Below, piece by piece: positions 34,881-43,712 of a stretch of 64,000 nucleotides of DNA (position 1 is its first letter; each line of letters begins with the position of its first letter). This stretch comes from Kitasatospora sp. NBC_01287 (GTDB lineage Bacteria; Actinomycetota; Actinomycetes; Streptomycetales; Streptomycetaceae), in the NCBI RefSeq assembly GCF_026340565.1, contig NZ_JAPEPB010000001.1:3696501-3760500 (forward strand), given 5' to 3'. The notes below the pieces were generated by a model. That model saw only the letters and a list, made by a program, of their open reading frames with translations, made no database searches and was not told the origin of the DNA. Position numbers and translations under genes: made by a program.

Positions 34881-36775
34881 TGACGCCGGACCTCACCGCG
34901 GACGTCGAGGAGTACCTGCTCGCCCAGCGGGACGTCGGCCAGCTGCGCTTCCTGACCTGCGGCAGCGTGGACGACGGCAAGAGCACCCTGATCGGCCGGC
35001 TGCTGCACGAGGCGGGGCTGGTGCTGGAGGACCAGAGCGCCGCGCTGGCGGCCGACTCGCTGCGCTCGGGCACCACGGACGGCGAGCCCGACCTGGCCCT
35101 GCTGGTGGACGGGCTGCTGGCCGAGCGCGAGCAGGGCATCACCATCGACGTCGCATACCGCTACTTCGCCACCGCGCGGCGGCGCTTCGTGGTCGCCGAC
35201 ACTCCGGGCCACGAGCAGTACACCCGCAACATGGTCACCGGCGCCTCCACCGCGGACGTCGCGGTGATCCTGGTGGACGCCGCCAAGGGCCTGCTCACGC
35301 AGACCCGCCGGCACAGCTTCCTGGTGCACCTGCTGGGCATCGAGCAGGTGGTCCTCGCGGTCAACAAGCTGGACGCGGTGGACTACTCGCGCGAGGTCTT
35401 CGAGCGGATCAGCGCGGAGTACCGCGCCTTCGCCGCGGGCCTGGGGCTGACCGGGGTGACCTGCATCCCGCTCTCGGCGCTGCGCGGCGACAACGTCACC
35501 GCGCCCAGCCCGCACACCCCCTGGTACTCCGGGCCCTCGCTGCTGGAGCACCTGGAGACGATGCCGCTGCCCGGTACCGCCGCCGACCCGAGGGCCTTCC
35601 GGCTCCCGGTGCAGCGGGCCAGCCGGCCGAGCGCGGACTTCCGCGGCTACGCGGGCCAGGTGGCCGGCGGCAGCGTCCGCCCCGGCGACCGGGTGCGGGT
35701 GCTGCCCTCGGGGCAGGAGGCGCGGATCGCCCGGATCGTCACCTGGGACGGCGACCTGGACGAGGCGGTGGCCGGCCAGTCGGTGACCGTCACGCTGGCC
35801 GAGAAGGTCGACGTGAGCCGCGGCGACCTGCTCTGCGCCGCCGACTCCCCGGCCCAGGTGGCCGACCGCTTCGAGGCCCACCTGATCTGGCTGGACGAGC
35901 AGCCGCTCACCCCCGGCCGCCGCTACCTGGTCAAGGCCGGCACCCGGGTGGTCGGCGGGACGGTGACCGGGCTGCGGTACACCGTCGACGTCAACACCCT
36001 GGAGCAGCGGCCCGCCGAGCAGCTGGCGCTGAACGAGATCGGGGTCGGCGAGCTGGCGCTGGAGCGGCCGGTGGCCTTCGACCCGTACCGGGCCAACCGC
36101 GACACCGGCGGCCTGCTGCTGATCGACCCCGAGTCGCAGGCCACGGTCGGCGCGGTGCTGCTGGACGGCCCGCTGCGGCAGGCCGCCAACCTGCACTGGC
36201 AGGCGGTGGACGTGGACAAGCGGGCCCGGGCGCGGCTCAGCGGCCAGCGGCCGTGCGTGGTCTGGCTGACCGGGCTCTCCGGTGCCGGCAAGTCCACCAT
36301 CGCCAACGCCCTGGAGCGCCACCTGCACGGCCTGGGCAAGCGCACCTACCTGCTGGACGGCGACAACGTCCGGCACGGCCTCAACCGCGACCTGGGCTTC
36401 ACCGAGGCCGACCGGGTGGAGAACATCCGCCGGGTCGCGGAGGTGGCCGCGCTGATGGTGGACGCCGGGCTGATCGTGCTGGTCTCCTTCATCTCGCCGT
36501 TCCGGGCGGAGCGGAACATGGCCCGCCGGATGGTCGAGGACGGGGAGTTCTGCGAGGTGTTCGTGGACACCCCGCTCGCCGTCGCCGAGCAGCGCGACCC
36601 CAAGGGGCTCTACCGCCGGGCCCGGCAGGGGCAGATCAGCGACTTCACCGGCATCGACTCGCCCTACGAGCCCCCCGAGCGCCCGGACGTCTGGATCGAC
36701 ACCTCGGCGCACCAGCCCGAGGCGGCGGCCCAGTTGATCGTGCGGCGGCTGCGCGCCATGGGCGTGCTCAGCTGA
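34880..36775 (+). CDS. cysNC: bifunctional sulfate adenylyltransferase large subunit / APS kinase
   Basis: This 631-aa fusion has a CysN GTPase part (residues 1 to about 450: P-loop GSVDDGKST at 28-36, [16 protein letters not shown], then two beta-barrel domains). A complete CysC APS-kinase part follows (about 455-631: P-loop GLSGAGKST near 465, [36 protein letters not shown]). It completes sulfate to PAPS. ATG at 34880 overlaps the cysD stop. As I recall, the assimilatory copy in most streptomycetes has separate cysN and cysC, so the fused form marks this as a distinct lineage. Confidence 0.95.
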   Translation: MTPDLTADVEEYLLAQRDVGQLRFLTCGSVDDGKSTLIGRLLHEAGLVLEDQSAALAADSLRSGTTDGEPDLALLVDGLLAEREQGITIDVAYRYFATARRRFVVADTPGHEQYTRNMVTGASTADVAVILVDAAKGLLTQTRRHSFLVHLLGIEQVVLAVNKLDAVDYSREVFERISAEYRAFAAGLGLTGVTCIPLSALRGDNVTAPSPHTPWYSGPSLLEHLETMPLPGTAADPRAFRLPVQRASRPSADFRGYAGQVAGGSVRPGDRVRVLPSGQEARIARIVTWDGDLDEAVAGQSVTVTLAEKVDVSRGDLLCAADSPAQVADRFEAHLIWLDEQPLTPGRRYLVKAGTRVVGGTVTGLRYTVDVNTLEQRPAEQLALNEIGVGELALERPVAFDPYRANRDTGGLLLIDPESQATVGAVLLDGPLRQAANLHWQAVDVDKRARARLSGQRPCVVWLTGLSGAGKSTIANALERHLHGLGKRTYLLDGDNVRHGLNRDLGFTEADRVENIRRVAEVAALMVDAGLIVLVSFISPFRAERNMARRMVEDGEFCEVFVDTPLAVAEQRDPKGLYRRARQGQISDFTGIDSPYEPPERPDVWIDTSAHQPEAAAQLIVRRLRAMGVLS

Positions 36776-36856
36776 GTCGCCGTCAACCGGCCATCCCCCA
36801 CCCGCCCTGCCAGTCAGGGCCTGGTCACACCAGCCTTCACAACAGACGGAGAAGTC

Positions 36857-37690
36857 ATGCAATCGCACGCGGGGCAGCCCGGTGAGCGCCGGGCCCGGAT
36901 CCGGCAGTACCTGATGTGCCGGCCGACCTACTACGACGTCAACTACTCGATCAACCCGTGGATGAACCCCGAGCTGCCCACCTCCAACAGCCGTGCGACG
37001 GCCCAGTGGGAGCGGCTGCGCGCGGTGCTGCGGGAGCTGGGCCACTCGGTCGAGGTGCTGGAGCCGGTGCCGGGGCTGCCCGACATGGTCTTCGCCGCGA
37101 ACGGCGCCATCGTCCGCGGCGACACCGCGATGGTGGCGCGGTTCCGCCACCCGCAGCGCACCGGCGAGTCGGCCGCCTACCTCGACTGGTTCGAGGCGCG
37201 GGGCTACACCGAGGTGGTGCAGGCGGAGTGCGTCAACGAGGGCGAGGGCGACTACCTGCAGGCCGGCGAACGCATCCTGGCCGGCTCCGGGTTCCGCTCG
37301 GACCCCGAGTCGCACACCGAGGTCGAGAAGCTGTTCCAGCTGCCGGTGGTCGGACTGACCCTGGTCAACGCGCAGTTCTACCACCTGGACACCGCGCTGG
37401 CCGTGCTCGACGACGACGAGGTCATGTACTACCCCGAGGCGTTCAGCGCCGAGAGCCGGGCCGTGCTCCAGGAGCTGTACCCGGACGCGATCCTGGCCAC
37501 CGCCGCCGACGCGGGGGTCTTCGGCCTCAACGCGGTCAGCGACGGCCGGCACGTGGTGCTGCCGCAGGCCGCCGCGGACCTGGCGGCCCGGCTGCGCGAG
37601 CGCGGCTTCGAGCCGATCGGCGTCGAGATGACCGAGCTGCTCAAGGCCGGTGGCAGCGCGAAGTGCTGCACGCTGGAACTGCGCCGGTGA
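36857..37690 (+). CDS. ddaH: DDAH-type guanidino-group hydrolase
   Basis: This 277-aa pentein-fold enzyme resembles dimethylarginine dimethylaminohydrolase. Landmarks are YLMCRPTYYDVNYSINPWM at residues 19-37, MVFAANGAI near 76, NEGEGDYL near 129, the catalytic His in FYHLDTALAVLD near 176 and the catalytic Cys in GGSAKCCTLELR at the end. Members hydrolyse (methyl)arginine-type guanidines to citrulline plus amine, or transfer amidino groups. ATG at 36857 follows GGAG by 6 nt. The next gene overlaps it (GTGA), so it is a real pathway member, perhaps feeding ornithine/citrulline or trimming a guanidine intermediate. Confidence 0.85.
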   Translation: MQSHAGQPGERRARIRQYLMCRPTYYDVNYSINPWMNPELPTSNSRATAQWERLRAVLRELGHSVEVLEPVPGLPDMVFAANGAIVRGDTAMVARFRHPQRTGESAAYLDWFEARGYTEVVQAECVNEGEGDYLQAGERILAGSGFRSDPESHTEVEKLFQLPVVGLTLVNAQFYHLDTALAVLDDDEVMYYPEAFSAESRAVLQELYPDAILATAADAGVFGLNAVSDGRHVVLPQAAADLAARLRERGFEPIGVEMTELLKAGGSAKCCTLELRR

Positions 37691-39147
37691 ACGCCCCGGT
37701 GAACGCTCCGCTGAGCACCCCGCTCGACACCCCGCCGACCCCCCGGGCGGACGCGCGGACGAACGGCGAGCCGGCCGCGCCGCAGCCCGGTGGGTCGGTC
37801 CTCGACCTGCTCGGCATCGGGTTCGGCCCCTCGAACCTGGCGGTGGCGATCGCGGCCGCCGAACACAACGCGCGGCCGGGCGCCCGGCGCCTGGAGACGG
37901 AGTTCCTGGAGCAGAAACCGGCCTTCAGCTGGCACCCGGGGATGCTGCTGGAGGGGGCGACCATGCAGGTCTCCTTCCTCAAGGACCTGGCCACCATGCG
38001 CAACCCGTCCAGCGGCTTCGGCTTCCTGGCCTACCTGCACGCCAAGGACCGGCTGGTCGACTTCATCAACCACAAGATGCTCTACCCCACCCGGGTCGAG
38101 TTCCACGACTACCTGCGCTGGTGCGCCGAGCAGTTGGGCCACCTGGTGCGCTACGACCACGAGGTCGTCTCGGCCCGCCCCGTCGAGGTGGCCGGGACGG
38201 TCACCCACTTCGAGGTCGTCGCGCGGGAGCGGCACACCGGTGAACTGGTCGTCAGGGCCGCCCGCAACCTGATCCTGGCCCCCGGCCTGGACCCGCGGCT
38301 GCCGGAGGGGCTGCAGCCCTCGGACCGCGTCTGGCACAGCTCGGTGCTGCTGAACCGGATCGGCGAACTGGCGGGCACCGCGCCGCGCCGCTTCGTGGTG
38401 CTCGGCGCCGGCCAGAGCGCGGCGGAGGTCACCGACTACCTCTACCGCGCCTTCCCCGACGCCGAGGTCTGCGCGGTCTTCGCCCGCTACGGCTACAGCC
38501 AGAGCGACGACAGCCCGCTGGCCAACCGGATCTTCGACCCGGCCGCGGTGGACGACTTCTACCACGCCCCCGAGGACGCCAAGTCCGAGCTGATGCGCTA
38601 CCACGCCAACACCAACTACTCGGTGGTGGACGTGGACCTGATCGAGGGCCTCTACGGCAGCTGGTACCAGGAGAAGGTCCGCAACGAGCGCCGGCTGCGG
38701 CTGCTCAACATGACCTCGCTGGTCGGCGCGGTACCGCGGGGCAAGGGCGTGGAGGTGACGGTCCGGCACGCGCCCACCGGCGCGACCCAGGCCCTGGAGG
38801 CCGACCTGCTGGTGTGCGCCACCGGCTACCGCTCGACCGACCCGCGCACCCTGCTCGGCGAGGTCGGAGCACTGCTGTGGACCGACGAGCGGGACCGTCT
38901 GGTGGTGGACCGCGACTACCGGGTGGCCACCGACCCCCGGGTGCGCGGCGGGGTCTACCTGTGCGGCGGCACCGAGCACACCCACGGGATCACCTCCTCG
39001 CTGCTCTCCAACGCGGCGGTGCGGGCCGGGGAGATCCTCGACTCGGTGCTGGAGCGCGCCGCCGCGGACCTGCCGGCCGACGGCACCGCCGAACGGCAGG
39101 CCGAGCGCCAACTGATCGGCCCGGTACCGACCGAGACCAGGAAGTGA
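37687..39147 (+). CDS. L-lysine/L-ornithine N-hydroxylase
   Basis: This 486-aa flavin monooxygenase is of the SidA/IucD/PvdA family. The FAD site is GIGFGPSNLA near residue 43, the NADPH site VLGAGQSAAEV near 238, and the C-terminal DLLVCATGYRS near 373-380; ATMRNPSSGFGFLAYLH and FHDYLRWC are family-typical. It hydroxylates the side-chain amine of lysine or ornithine. Because it directly precedes the cupin and MetRS-like genes, N6-hydroxylysine for hydrazine formation is the likelier product; no siderophore synthetase is present. The first 35 residues are a Pro/Ala extension. GTG at 37687 overlaps the ddaH stop. Confidence 0.92.
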   Translation: MNAPVNAPLSTPLDTPPTPRADARTNGEPAAPQPGGSVLDLLGIGFGPSNLAVAIAAAEHNARPGARRLETEFLEQKPAFSWHPGMLLEGATMQVSFLKDLATMRNPSSGFGFLAYLHAKDRLVDFINHKMLYPTRVEFHDYLRWCAEQLGHLVRYDHEVVSARPVEVAGTVTHFEVVARERHTGELVVRAARNLILAPGLDPRLPEGLQPSDRVWHSSVLLNRIGELAGTAPRRFVVLGAGQSAAEVTDYLYRAFPDAEVCAVFARYGYSQSDDSPLANRIFDPAAVDDFYHAPEDAKSELMRYHANTNYSVVDVDLIEGLYGSWYQEKVRNERRLRLLNMTSLVGAVPRGKGVEVTVRHAPTGATQALEADLLVCATGYRSTDPRTLLGEVGALLWTDERDRLVVDRDYRVATDPRVRGGVYLCGGTEHTHGITSSLLSNAAVRAGEILDSVLERAAADLPADGTAERQAERQLIGPVPTETRK

Positions 39148-39154
39148 GTCAGCC

Positions 39155-39514
39155 GTGATCACCAAGTTCACCATGGCGCAGGCGAACGCCGAGAGCGAGT
39201 TCGGCATGGCCTGCCAGCGCCTCGTGCCCTGGGCCGGGCAGGGCGAGGAGCCGCCGTTCGGCGCGATGGCCTGCTACCTGCCCGCCAACGGCAGGTCCGC
39301 ACCCGACTGCCACGACCAGGACGAGGTGATGATCATGCTCACCGGCACCGGCACGGTCGACATCGGCGGCGAGCGGTGCACCGCGGGACCCGGCGACGTG
39401 ATCATCATCCCGCGCAACAAGGAGCACGTGGTGCTCAACGAGGCGGCGCAGACGCTGAGCTGGGTCTCCTGCTACTGGCCGCTGCACGAGCAGCCGGGCG
39501 GGGGGCAGGCGTGA
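39155..39514 (+). CDS. cupin, stand-alone partner of the hydrazine synthetase
   Basis: This 119-aa single-domain cupin has motif 1 CHDQDEVMIMLTGTGTVDIGG near residue 50 and motif 2 PGDVIIIPRNKEHVV near 78, enough for a metal site. In the s56-p1 pathway the hydrazine synthetase Spb40 is a fusion of a cupin and a MetRS-like domain; here the two are adjacent separate genes in the matching order. The cupin is predicted to carry out the rearrangement that makes the N-N bond after the MetRS-like protein joins the two amino acids. GTG at 39155 has AGGAAG upstream. Confidence 0.85.
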   Translation: MITKFTMAQANAESEFGMACQRLVPWAGQGEEPPFGAMACYLPANGRSAPDCHDQDEVMIMLTGTGTVDIGGERCTAGPGDVIIIPRNKEHVVLNEAAQTLSWVSCYWPLHEQPGGGQA

Positions 39515-39540
39515 CGGGGCCAGGCGTGACAGGAGCAGGC

Positions 39541-41130
39541 ATGACAGCGGCGCCGACCTGGCTCACCGCCACCCCGCCCACCCCCAACGGCGACCTGCAC
39601 CTGGGCCACCTGGCCGGCCCCTACCTCGCGGTGGACGTGCTGCGCCGCTTCCTGGCCGCCGAGGGCACCCCGGTGCGGATGACCACCGGGCTGGACGACC
39701 ACCAGAGCTACGTCCCGGTGCGCGGGCTGCTCAGCGAGCGCACCGGGGCGCAGGTGGCCGACGGCTACGGCGAGCGGATCCGGGCCGCCTGGACGGCCGC
39801 CGGCATCGACTTCGACACCGTGGTGCTGCCGCGCGAGCAGCCCGGCTACACCGACTTCGTCCAGCGCTTCTTCGCCGAACTGCACCGGCAGGGCGCGATC
39901 GTGCCGCGCACCCGCCCGCTGCCCTACTGCGAGCCCTGCGGGCGCTGGCTCTACGAGGCCTACCTGGTCGGCTCCTGCCCGCACTGCGGCGAGAGCTCCA
40001 ACGGCAACGCCTGCGAGCCGTGCGGACGGCCCAACGAGTGCGGCGACCTGGGCGATCCGCACTGCGTGGTGTGCGGGAGCGCGGCCGTGCCGCGCGAGCA
40101 GACCCGGCTCTTCCTGCCGCTGGCGCCGTTCGCCGAGCGCCTGGCCGCGTTCTGGGCCGAGGTCGACATGCCGCCGCACCTGCGGGCGCTCTGCGAGACG
40201 ATGGCGGCCGCCGGCCTGCCGGAGATCGCGGTCAGCCACCCGGGCGACTGGGGCGTGCCGGTGCCGGTGCCGGGCTTCACCGACCAGCGGATCTACGTCT
40301 GGTTCGAGATGGCCCCCGGCTACCTGCTGGAGTACGACCCGGCGGGCGAGCGGCCGCAGCGCGGGCCGGTGCAGTTCTTCGGCTTCGACAACGGCTACTT
40401 CCACGCGGTGCTCTTCCCGAGCCTGTTCATGGCCTGGGACGGGCAACTGCCGCTGCCGAGCGCCTTCGTGGTCAACGAGTTCTACCGGCTGGCGGGCAAG
40501 AAGTTCTCCACCAGCCGCCGGCACGCCGTCTGGGCGCTGGACGCGCTGGCCGAGCACGACTCCGACACGTTGCGCTACCAGCTGCTGCGGGACCGCCCCA
40601 ACGGCCGCCAGAGCAGCTTCGAGCACGGCGACCTGGAGCAGGCCCGCCGGCACCTGGACCGCGAGTGGAACGGCTGGCTGCGCCGCCTGCTGGCGGCCGT
40701 CAGGCAGGAGTGCGACTCGGTGGCGCCCGCGGAGCAGCCGGCCGGGCCGGCCTGGGAGTTGCTGCGGGGCCGCCTGGAGCGGACCGCCGACGAGCTGCGC
40801 GAGGCCTACTCGGTGCGGGGGTTCGACCCGCGGCGGGCGCTCGACCTGCTGGACGAGGCGGTGCGCTGCGTGCGCGACTTCGGCCATGTCCAGGCGCACG
40901 AGCCCGACCCGGCCGCCCGACGGGCCGCGCTGGCAGCGCAGTTGGCCGCCGCCTCGGCGCTCGCGGCCTGGGCCGCTCCGGTGCTGCCGGCCGGCGCGGA
41001 GCGGCTGGCCGCGCTGCTGTCGGCCGACCCGGGCCGCCCGGTGGACGCCGCCGCGCTGACCGCCCCGGCCCCGGGGACCAAGCTGTTCACCCCGGACGGG
41101 CCCGTCTTCGGAGCCGGCGCCGATGTCTGA
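39541..41130 (+). CDS. methionyl-tRNA-synthetase-like hydrazine synthetase subunit
   Basis: This 529-aa class I aminoacyl-tRNA-synthetase-like protein has the HIGH-type motif GDLHLGH (His20, His23) and the KMSKS-type motif KKFSTS near residue 321. A zinc-knuckle region (about 130-179) has five Cys pairs. It lacks a normal tRNA-binding extension. With a cupin and an N-hydroxylase next to it, it matches the Spb40/Tri28-type enzymes that esterify glycine onto the N-hydroxyl of N6-hydroxylysine before N-N bond formation. ATG 39541 is preferred (AGGAG 5 nt upstream); GTG 39511 (GTGA overlap) and GTG 39526 are alternatives, the intervening 15 bp being a near-duplication. Confidence 0.88.
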   Translation: MTAAPTWLTATPPTPNGDLHLGHLAGPYLAVDVLRRFLAAEGTPVRMTTGLDDHQSYVPVRGLLSERTGAQVADGYGERIRAAWTAAGIDFDTVVLPREQPGYTDFVQRFFAELHRQGAIVPRTRPLPYCEPCGRWLYEAYLVGSCPHCGESSNGNACEPCGRPNECGDLGDPHCVVCGSAAVPREQTRLFLPLAPFAERLAAFWAEVDMPPHLRALCETMAAAGLPEIAVSHPGDWGVPVPVPGFTDQRIYVWFEMAPGYLLEYDPAGERPQRGPVQFFGFDNGYFHAVLFPSLFMAWDGQLPLPSAFVVNEFYRLAGKKFSTSRRHAVWALDALAEHDSDTLRYQLLRDRPNGRQSSFEHGDLEQARRHLDREWNGWLRRLLAAVRQECDSVAPAEQPAGPAWELLRGRLERTADELREAYSVRGFDPRRALDLLDEAVRCVRDFGHVQAHEPDPAARRAALAAQLAAASALAAWAAPVLPAGAERLAALLSADPGRPVDAAALTAPAPGTKLFTPDGPVFGAGADV

Positions 41131-43321
41131 CCGGCTGCCCGGGCAGGCGCCGCCCGAGGCCGGGCAGCCCACCGTCGCCGTGGTCGGCCCGTTCAGCGGG
41201 CCGCGCGCGCAGTGGGGCGAGCTGCTCACCGCGGGTGCGCTGGCGGTGCGCGGCTACCCCGTCCGCTGGGAGCCGATCGACGACCGGGGCGAGGCCGAGC
41301 GGGCCGCCCGGATCGCCCGGCGGGTGGTCGGCGAGGGCCGGTTCGCCGCCGTGCTCGGCCACTTCAACAGCACCGGGGCAGCCCTGGCGCTGCCCGTCTA
41401 CCGCGCCGCCGGGCTGCCGGTGCTGCTGCCGCTGGCCACCGCCCACGGCCTGCTGAAGCCGCACGCCGGAGCGGCCCTGCGCTTCTGCCCCGACGACGCG
41501 GGGCAGGCGGCGGCGATCGTCCGCGCCTGCCGGCGCGCCGGGCAGCGGCGGCTGGCGGTGGTGCACGACGCCACGGGCTACGGCCGGCGGCTGGCCGAGC
41601 TGCTCACGGCGGCGGGCGGCGAGCGGGCCGTCGCCGTGCACGACGGCACCGCGGCGGGGCACGGCGGCCCGGCGCTCGACACCCCGGCGGGCACCGCGCG
41701 GGTGTACTGCGGCGAACACCACCGGGTGGCCGCCATGCTGCGGCGCCACGGGCCCGCCCCGGACGGCGGCCTGGTGGTGGTGAGCGACGACTGCGACGTG
41801 CCCGAGTTCGCCGGACTGGCCGGCCCGGCCGCGCACGGCGCCCTGGTGGCCCGGATCGCGGGCGGCCCGCAGAGCAGGGTGACCGCCGCCTTCGCCGCAC
41901 TCGCCTCGGCCCTGGCCAAGCACCCGGGGCGGCGCGGCGCGGAGCTGCTCGCGCAGGTCCGCGGCGAGCCGGCCGAGCGGTTCGACACGGTGGGCGATCC
42001 GCTCGGCGCCACCGGCGGCCAGGGCTGGGAGGTGGTGCCGGTCCGCCCGGCCGCCGCTCCCGTGACGGCCGACGAGCGCTACGACGTGGCCGTGGTGGGC
42101 GCCGGGATCGTCGGGCGGGCCGCGGCGCTGGAGGCGGCGCGTGCGGGCTCCCGGGTGGTGCTGCTGGACGGCGGGCGGCTCGGTGGCTCGGCGAGCGCGG
42201 TCTCCGGCGCGCTGCTCCGTGCCTTCGAACCTGGCTCTGGGGCAAGGGAGTTGGCGATCGATTCGTTCCGCCGGCTCTGGGGCCGGGCGGACGCGGGCCG
42301 CTACGGCTTCCGGCGCACCGGCGCGCTGACCCTGCTCGGCCCCGAGCACCTGGCCGACGCCGAGGCCGGCGTGCGCGCGCTGACCCGGGCGCGGTTGGCC
42401 GCCGAGCTGCTGGACCCAGCGGAACTGAGCCACCGCTGGCCCGAGTTGGACGGCCGCGGCCTGGCCGGGGCGGTCTGGGAGCCGCACGGCGGCTACGCCG
42501 TCGCGGCGGTGGCGCTCGCGGTGCTGCTGGACAAGGCCGGGCGGGCCGGGGCGACGGCGCTGCTCGACTGGGAGCTCGGCGCCCTGGCGGCCGGCCCGGA
42601 CGGCACGGCCGAGCTGCGCCCGGCCACGGCCGCCACCAGCACCGCCACCACCGCTGCCACCAGCGCTGCCGCCAGCACCACCGGCAGCGGCAGCAGCGGC
42701 ACCGGCACCGGCACCGGCACCGGCGGCACCACCGCCACCGACCGGCCGCCGCTGCGCGCCGACGTCGTACTGCTGGCCACCGGCTGCGCGACCCCCGCCC
42801 TGCTCGGCGACCGCCTGCCCGAGTTGGCCGGCGCCCGCACCAGGCGGATCCGCTACGGGATCTTCGACCGCGGCGGGCACACCCTGCCCACCCTGGTCGA
42901 CCTGGTGAGCGGCGTCTGGGGCCGCCCCGACGGCGCGGACGCCTTCCTGGCCGGCTGCCCGGTCCCGGAGTGGGAGGTCCCCGAGCGCTCGGGCCGTGCG
43001 CTCACCCCGGCGCAGGTCGCGGCGATCCGCGCCGGCACCGCCCTGCGCCTGCCCTTCCTCGCCGAGGCGGCCTTCCGCACCGGCGCGTACGGGACCGACC
43101 TCTACCCGCCCGCGGGACCGGCCCTCGGAGTGGTTCCCGGGACTCCGCGCACCGTCGTGGCCTGCGGATTCTCCGGCGGGGGCTTCAAGACCGGGCCCGC
43201 CGCGGGCCACCGGGCGGCCCTGGCCGCCCAGCAGCTGCGCACCGGCCGGCCGGTGCGCACCGCTCGACCGCCGCTCGCGACCGCGGGCGGCCACATCGCA
43301 GAAGGGACCGACCATGACTGA
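41123..43321 (+). CDS. periplasmic-binding-like domain fused to FAD-dependent amine oxidase
   Basis: This 732-aa protein has two domains. Residues about 15-310 resemble type 1 periplasmic binding proteins (TVAVVGPFSGPRAQWGELLTAGA, LGHFNSTGAALALPVYRAAG), but no signal peptide is present. Residues about 319-732 are a DAO/glycine-oxidase-type flavoenzyme (FAD site VAVVGAGIVGRAAALEA near 323, C-terminal GFSGGGFKTGP). A Thr/Ala/Ser/Gly-rich insert (about 503-540) interrupts the oxidase. In the s56-p1 pathway a flavin oxidase cleaves the hydrazine-linked lysine-glycine adduct to release hydrazinoacetate; that role fits. It overlaps its neighbours by 8 bp on both sides. Confidence 0.85.
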   Translation: MSDRLPGQAPPEAGQPTVAVVGPFSGPRAQWGELLTAGALAVRGYPVRWEPIDDRGEAERAARIARRVVGEGRFAAVLGHFNSTGAALALPVYRAAGLPVLLPLATAHGLLKPHAGAALRFCPDDAGQAAAIVRACRRAGQRRLAVVHDATGYGRRLAELLTAAGGERAVAVHDGTAAGHGGPALDTPAGTARVYCGEHHRVAAMLRRHGPAPDGGLVVVSDDCDVPEFAGLAGPAAHGALVARIAGGPQSRVTAAFAALASALAKHPGRRGAELLAQVRGEPAERFDTVGDPLGATGGQGWEVVPVRPAAAPVTADERYDVAVVGAGIVGRAAALEAARAGSRVVLLDGGRLGGSASAVSGALLRAFEPGSGARELAIDSFRRLWGRADAGRYGFRRTGALTLLGPEHLADAEAGVRALTRARLAAELLDPAELSHRWPELDGRGLAGAVWEPHGGYAVAAVALAVLLDKAGRAGATALLDWELGALAAGPDGTAELRPATAATSTATTAATSAAASTTGSGSSGTGTGTGTGGTTATDRPPLRADVVLLATGCATPALLGDRLPELAGARTRRIRYGIFDRGGHTLPTLVDLVSGVWGRPDGADAFLAGCPVPEWEVPERSGRALTPAQVAAIRAGTALRLPFLAEAAFRTGAYGTDLYPPAGPALGVVPGTPRTVVACGFSGGGFKTGPAAGHRAALAAQQLRTGRPVRTARPPLATAGGHIAEGTDHD
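42684..42730 (+). repeat. GC-rich simple repeat inside the oxidase gene
   Basis: Consecutive CACCGG/CAGCGG-type hexamers code a Ser/Gly/Thr run inside the flavoenzyme domain, continuing an Ala/Thr/Ser-rich stretch that starts near 42630. It probably forms a surface loop. Confidence 0.7.
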
Positions 43322-43709
43322 GATCTCGATCGACAGCATCGCCATCATGGGTGTCACCCCGGCCACCGTCGAGCACGTGGTGATGGGCCCGGAGAAGGTG
43401 ATCTCCGGCGAGCTGGGCATCACCGACTCGCTCCACTTCACCAGCGCCGACTCGGGCTTCATCACCGGCATCTGGGAGAGCGGCCCCGGCAAGTTCCACG
43501 CCCAGTACGTGGAGGACGAGTTCTACTACATGCTCTACGGCAAGGTCGTGATCACCGACAGCGCCGGGCGGGCCCGCACCTTCAGCTCCGGCGACTGCAT
43601 CACGGTGCCCGCGGGCTTCGTGGGCACCTGGGAGGTGCTGGAGCCGACCAAGAAGTTCTACGCCCACCACCGGCCCCGCCCGGTCGGCGAGCCCGCTCAG
43701 GAGGCCTGA
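43314..43709 (+). CDS. DUF861/EutQ-like cupin
   Basis: This 131-aa cupin has EDEFYYMLYGKVVITDSAG and FSSGDCITVPAGFVGTWEV, with a pattern closer to the DUF861/EutQ group than the cupin at 39155, and few His metal ligands. It may isomerise or bind an intermediate; its role is unknown. ATG at 43314 overlaps the oxidase stop as ATGACTGA, the same 8-nt geometry seen between the MetRS-like gene and the oxidase (ATGTCTGA). Confidence 0.78.
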   Translation: MTEISIDSIAIMGVTPATVEHVVMGPEKVISGELGITDSLHFTSADSGFITGIWESGPGKFHAQYVEDEFYYMLYGKVVITDSAGRARTFSSGDCITVPAGFVGTWEVLEPTKKFYAHHRPRPVGEPAQEA

Positions 43710-43712
43710 GCC

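Noticed and set aside
34871..37552. Open frame of almost 900 codons on the minus strand opposite cysNC and ddaH
   Set aside because: It is antisense to a gene with full CysN and CysC motifs; the predicted protein has no domain and the composition of a shadow frame.
37687..39147. Hydroxamate siderophore cluster
   Set aside because: There is an N-hydroxylase but no IucA/IucC synthetase, NRPS, acyltransferase or ferric-siderophore transporter near it.
39541..41130. Second methionyl-tRNA synthetase as an antibiotic-resistance gene
   Set aside because: The neighbours (N-hydroxylase, cupin, flavin oxidase) fit a hydrazine synthetase, and the protein is shorter than functional MetRS and lacks a normal anticodon/tRNA-binding extension.
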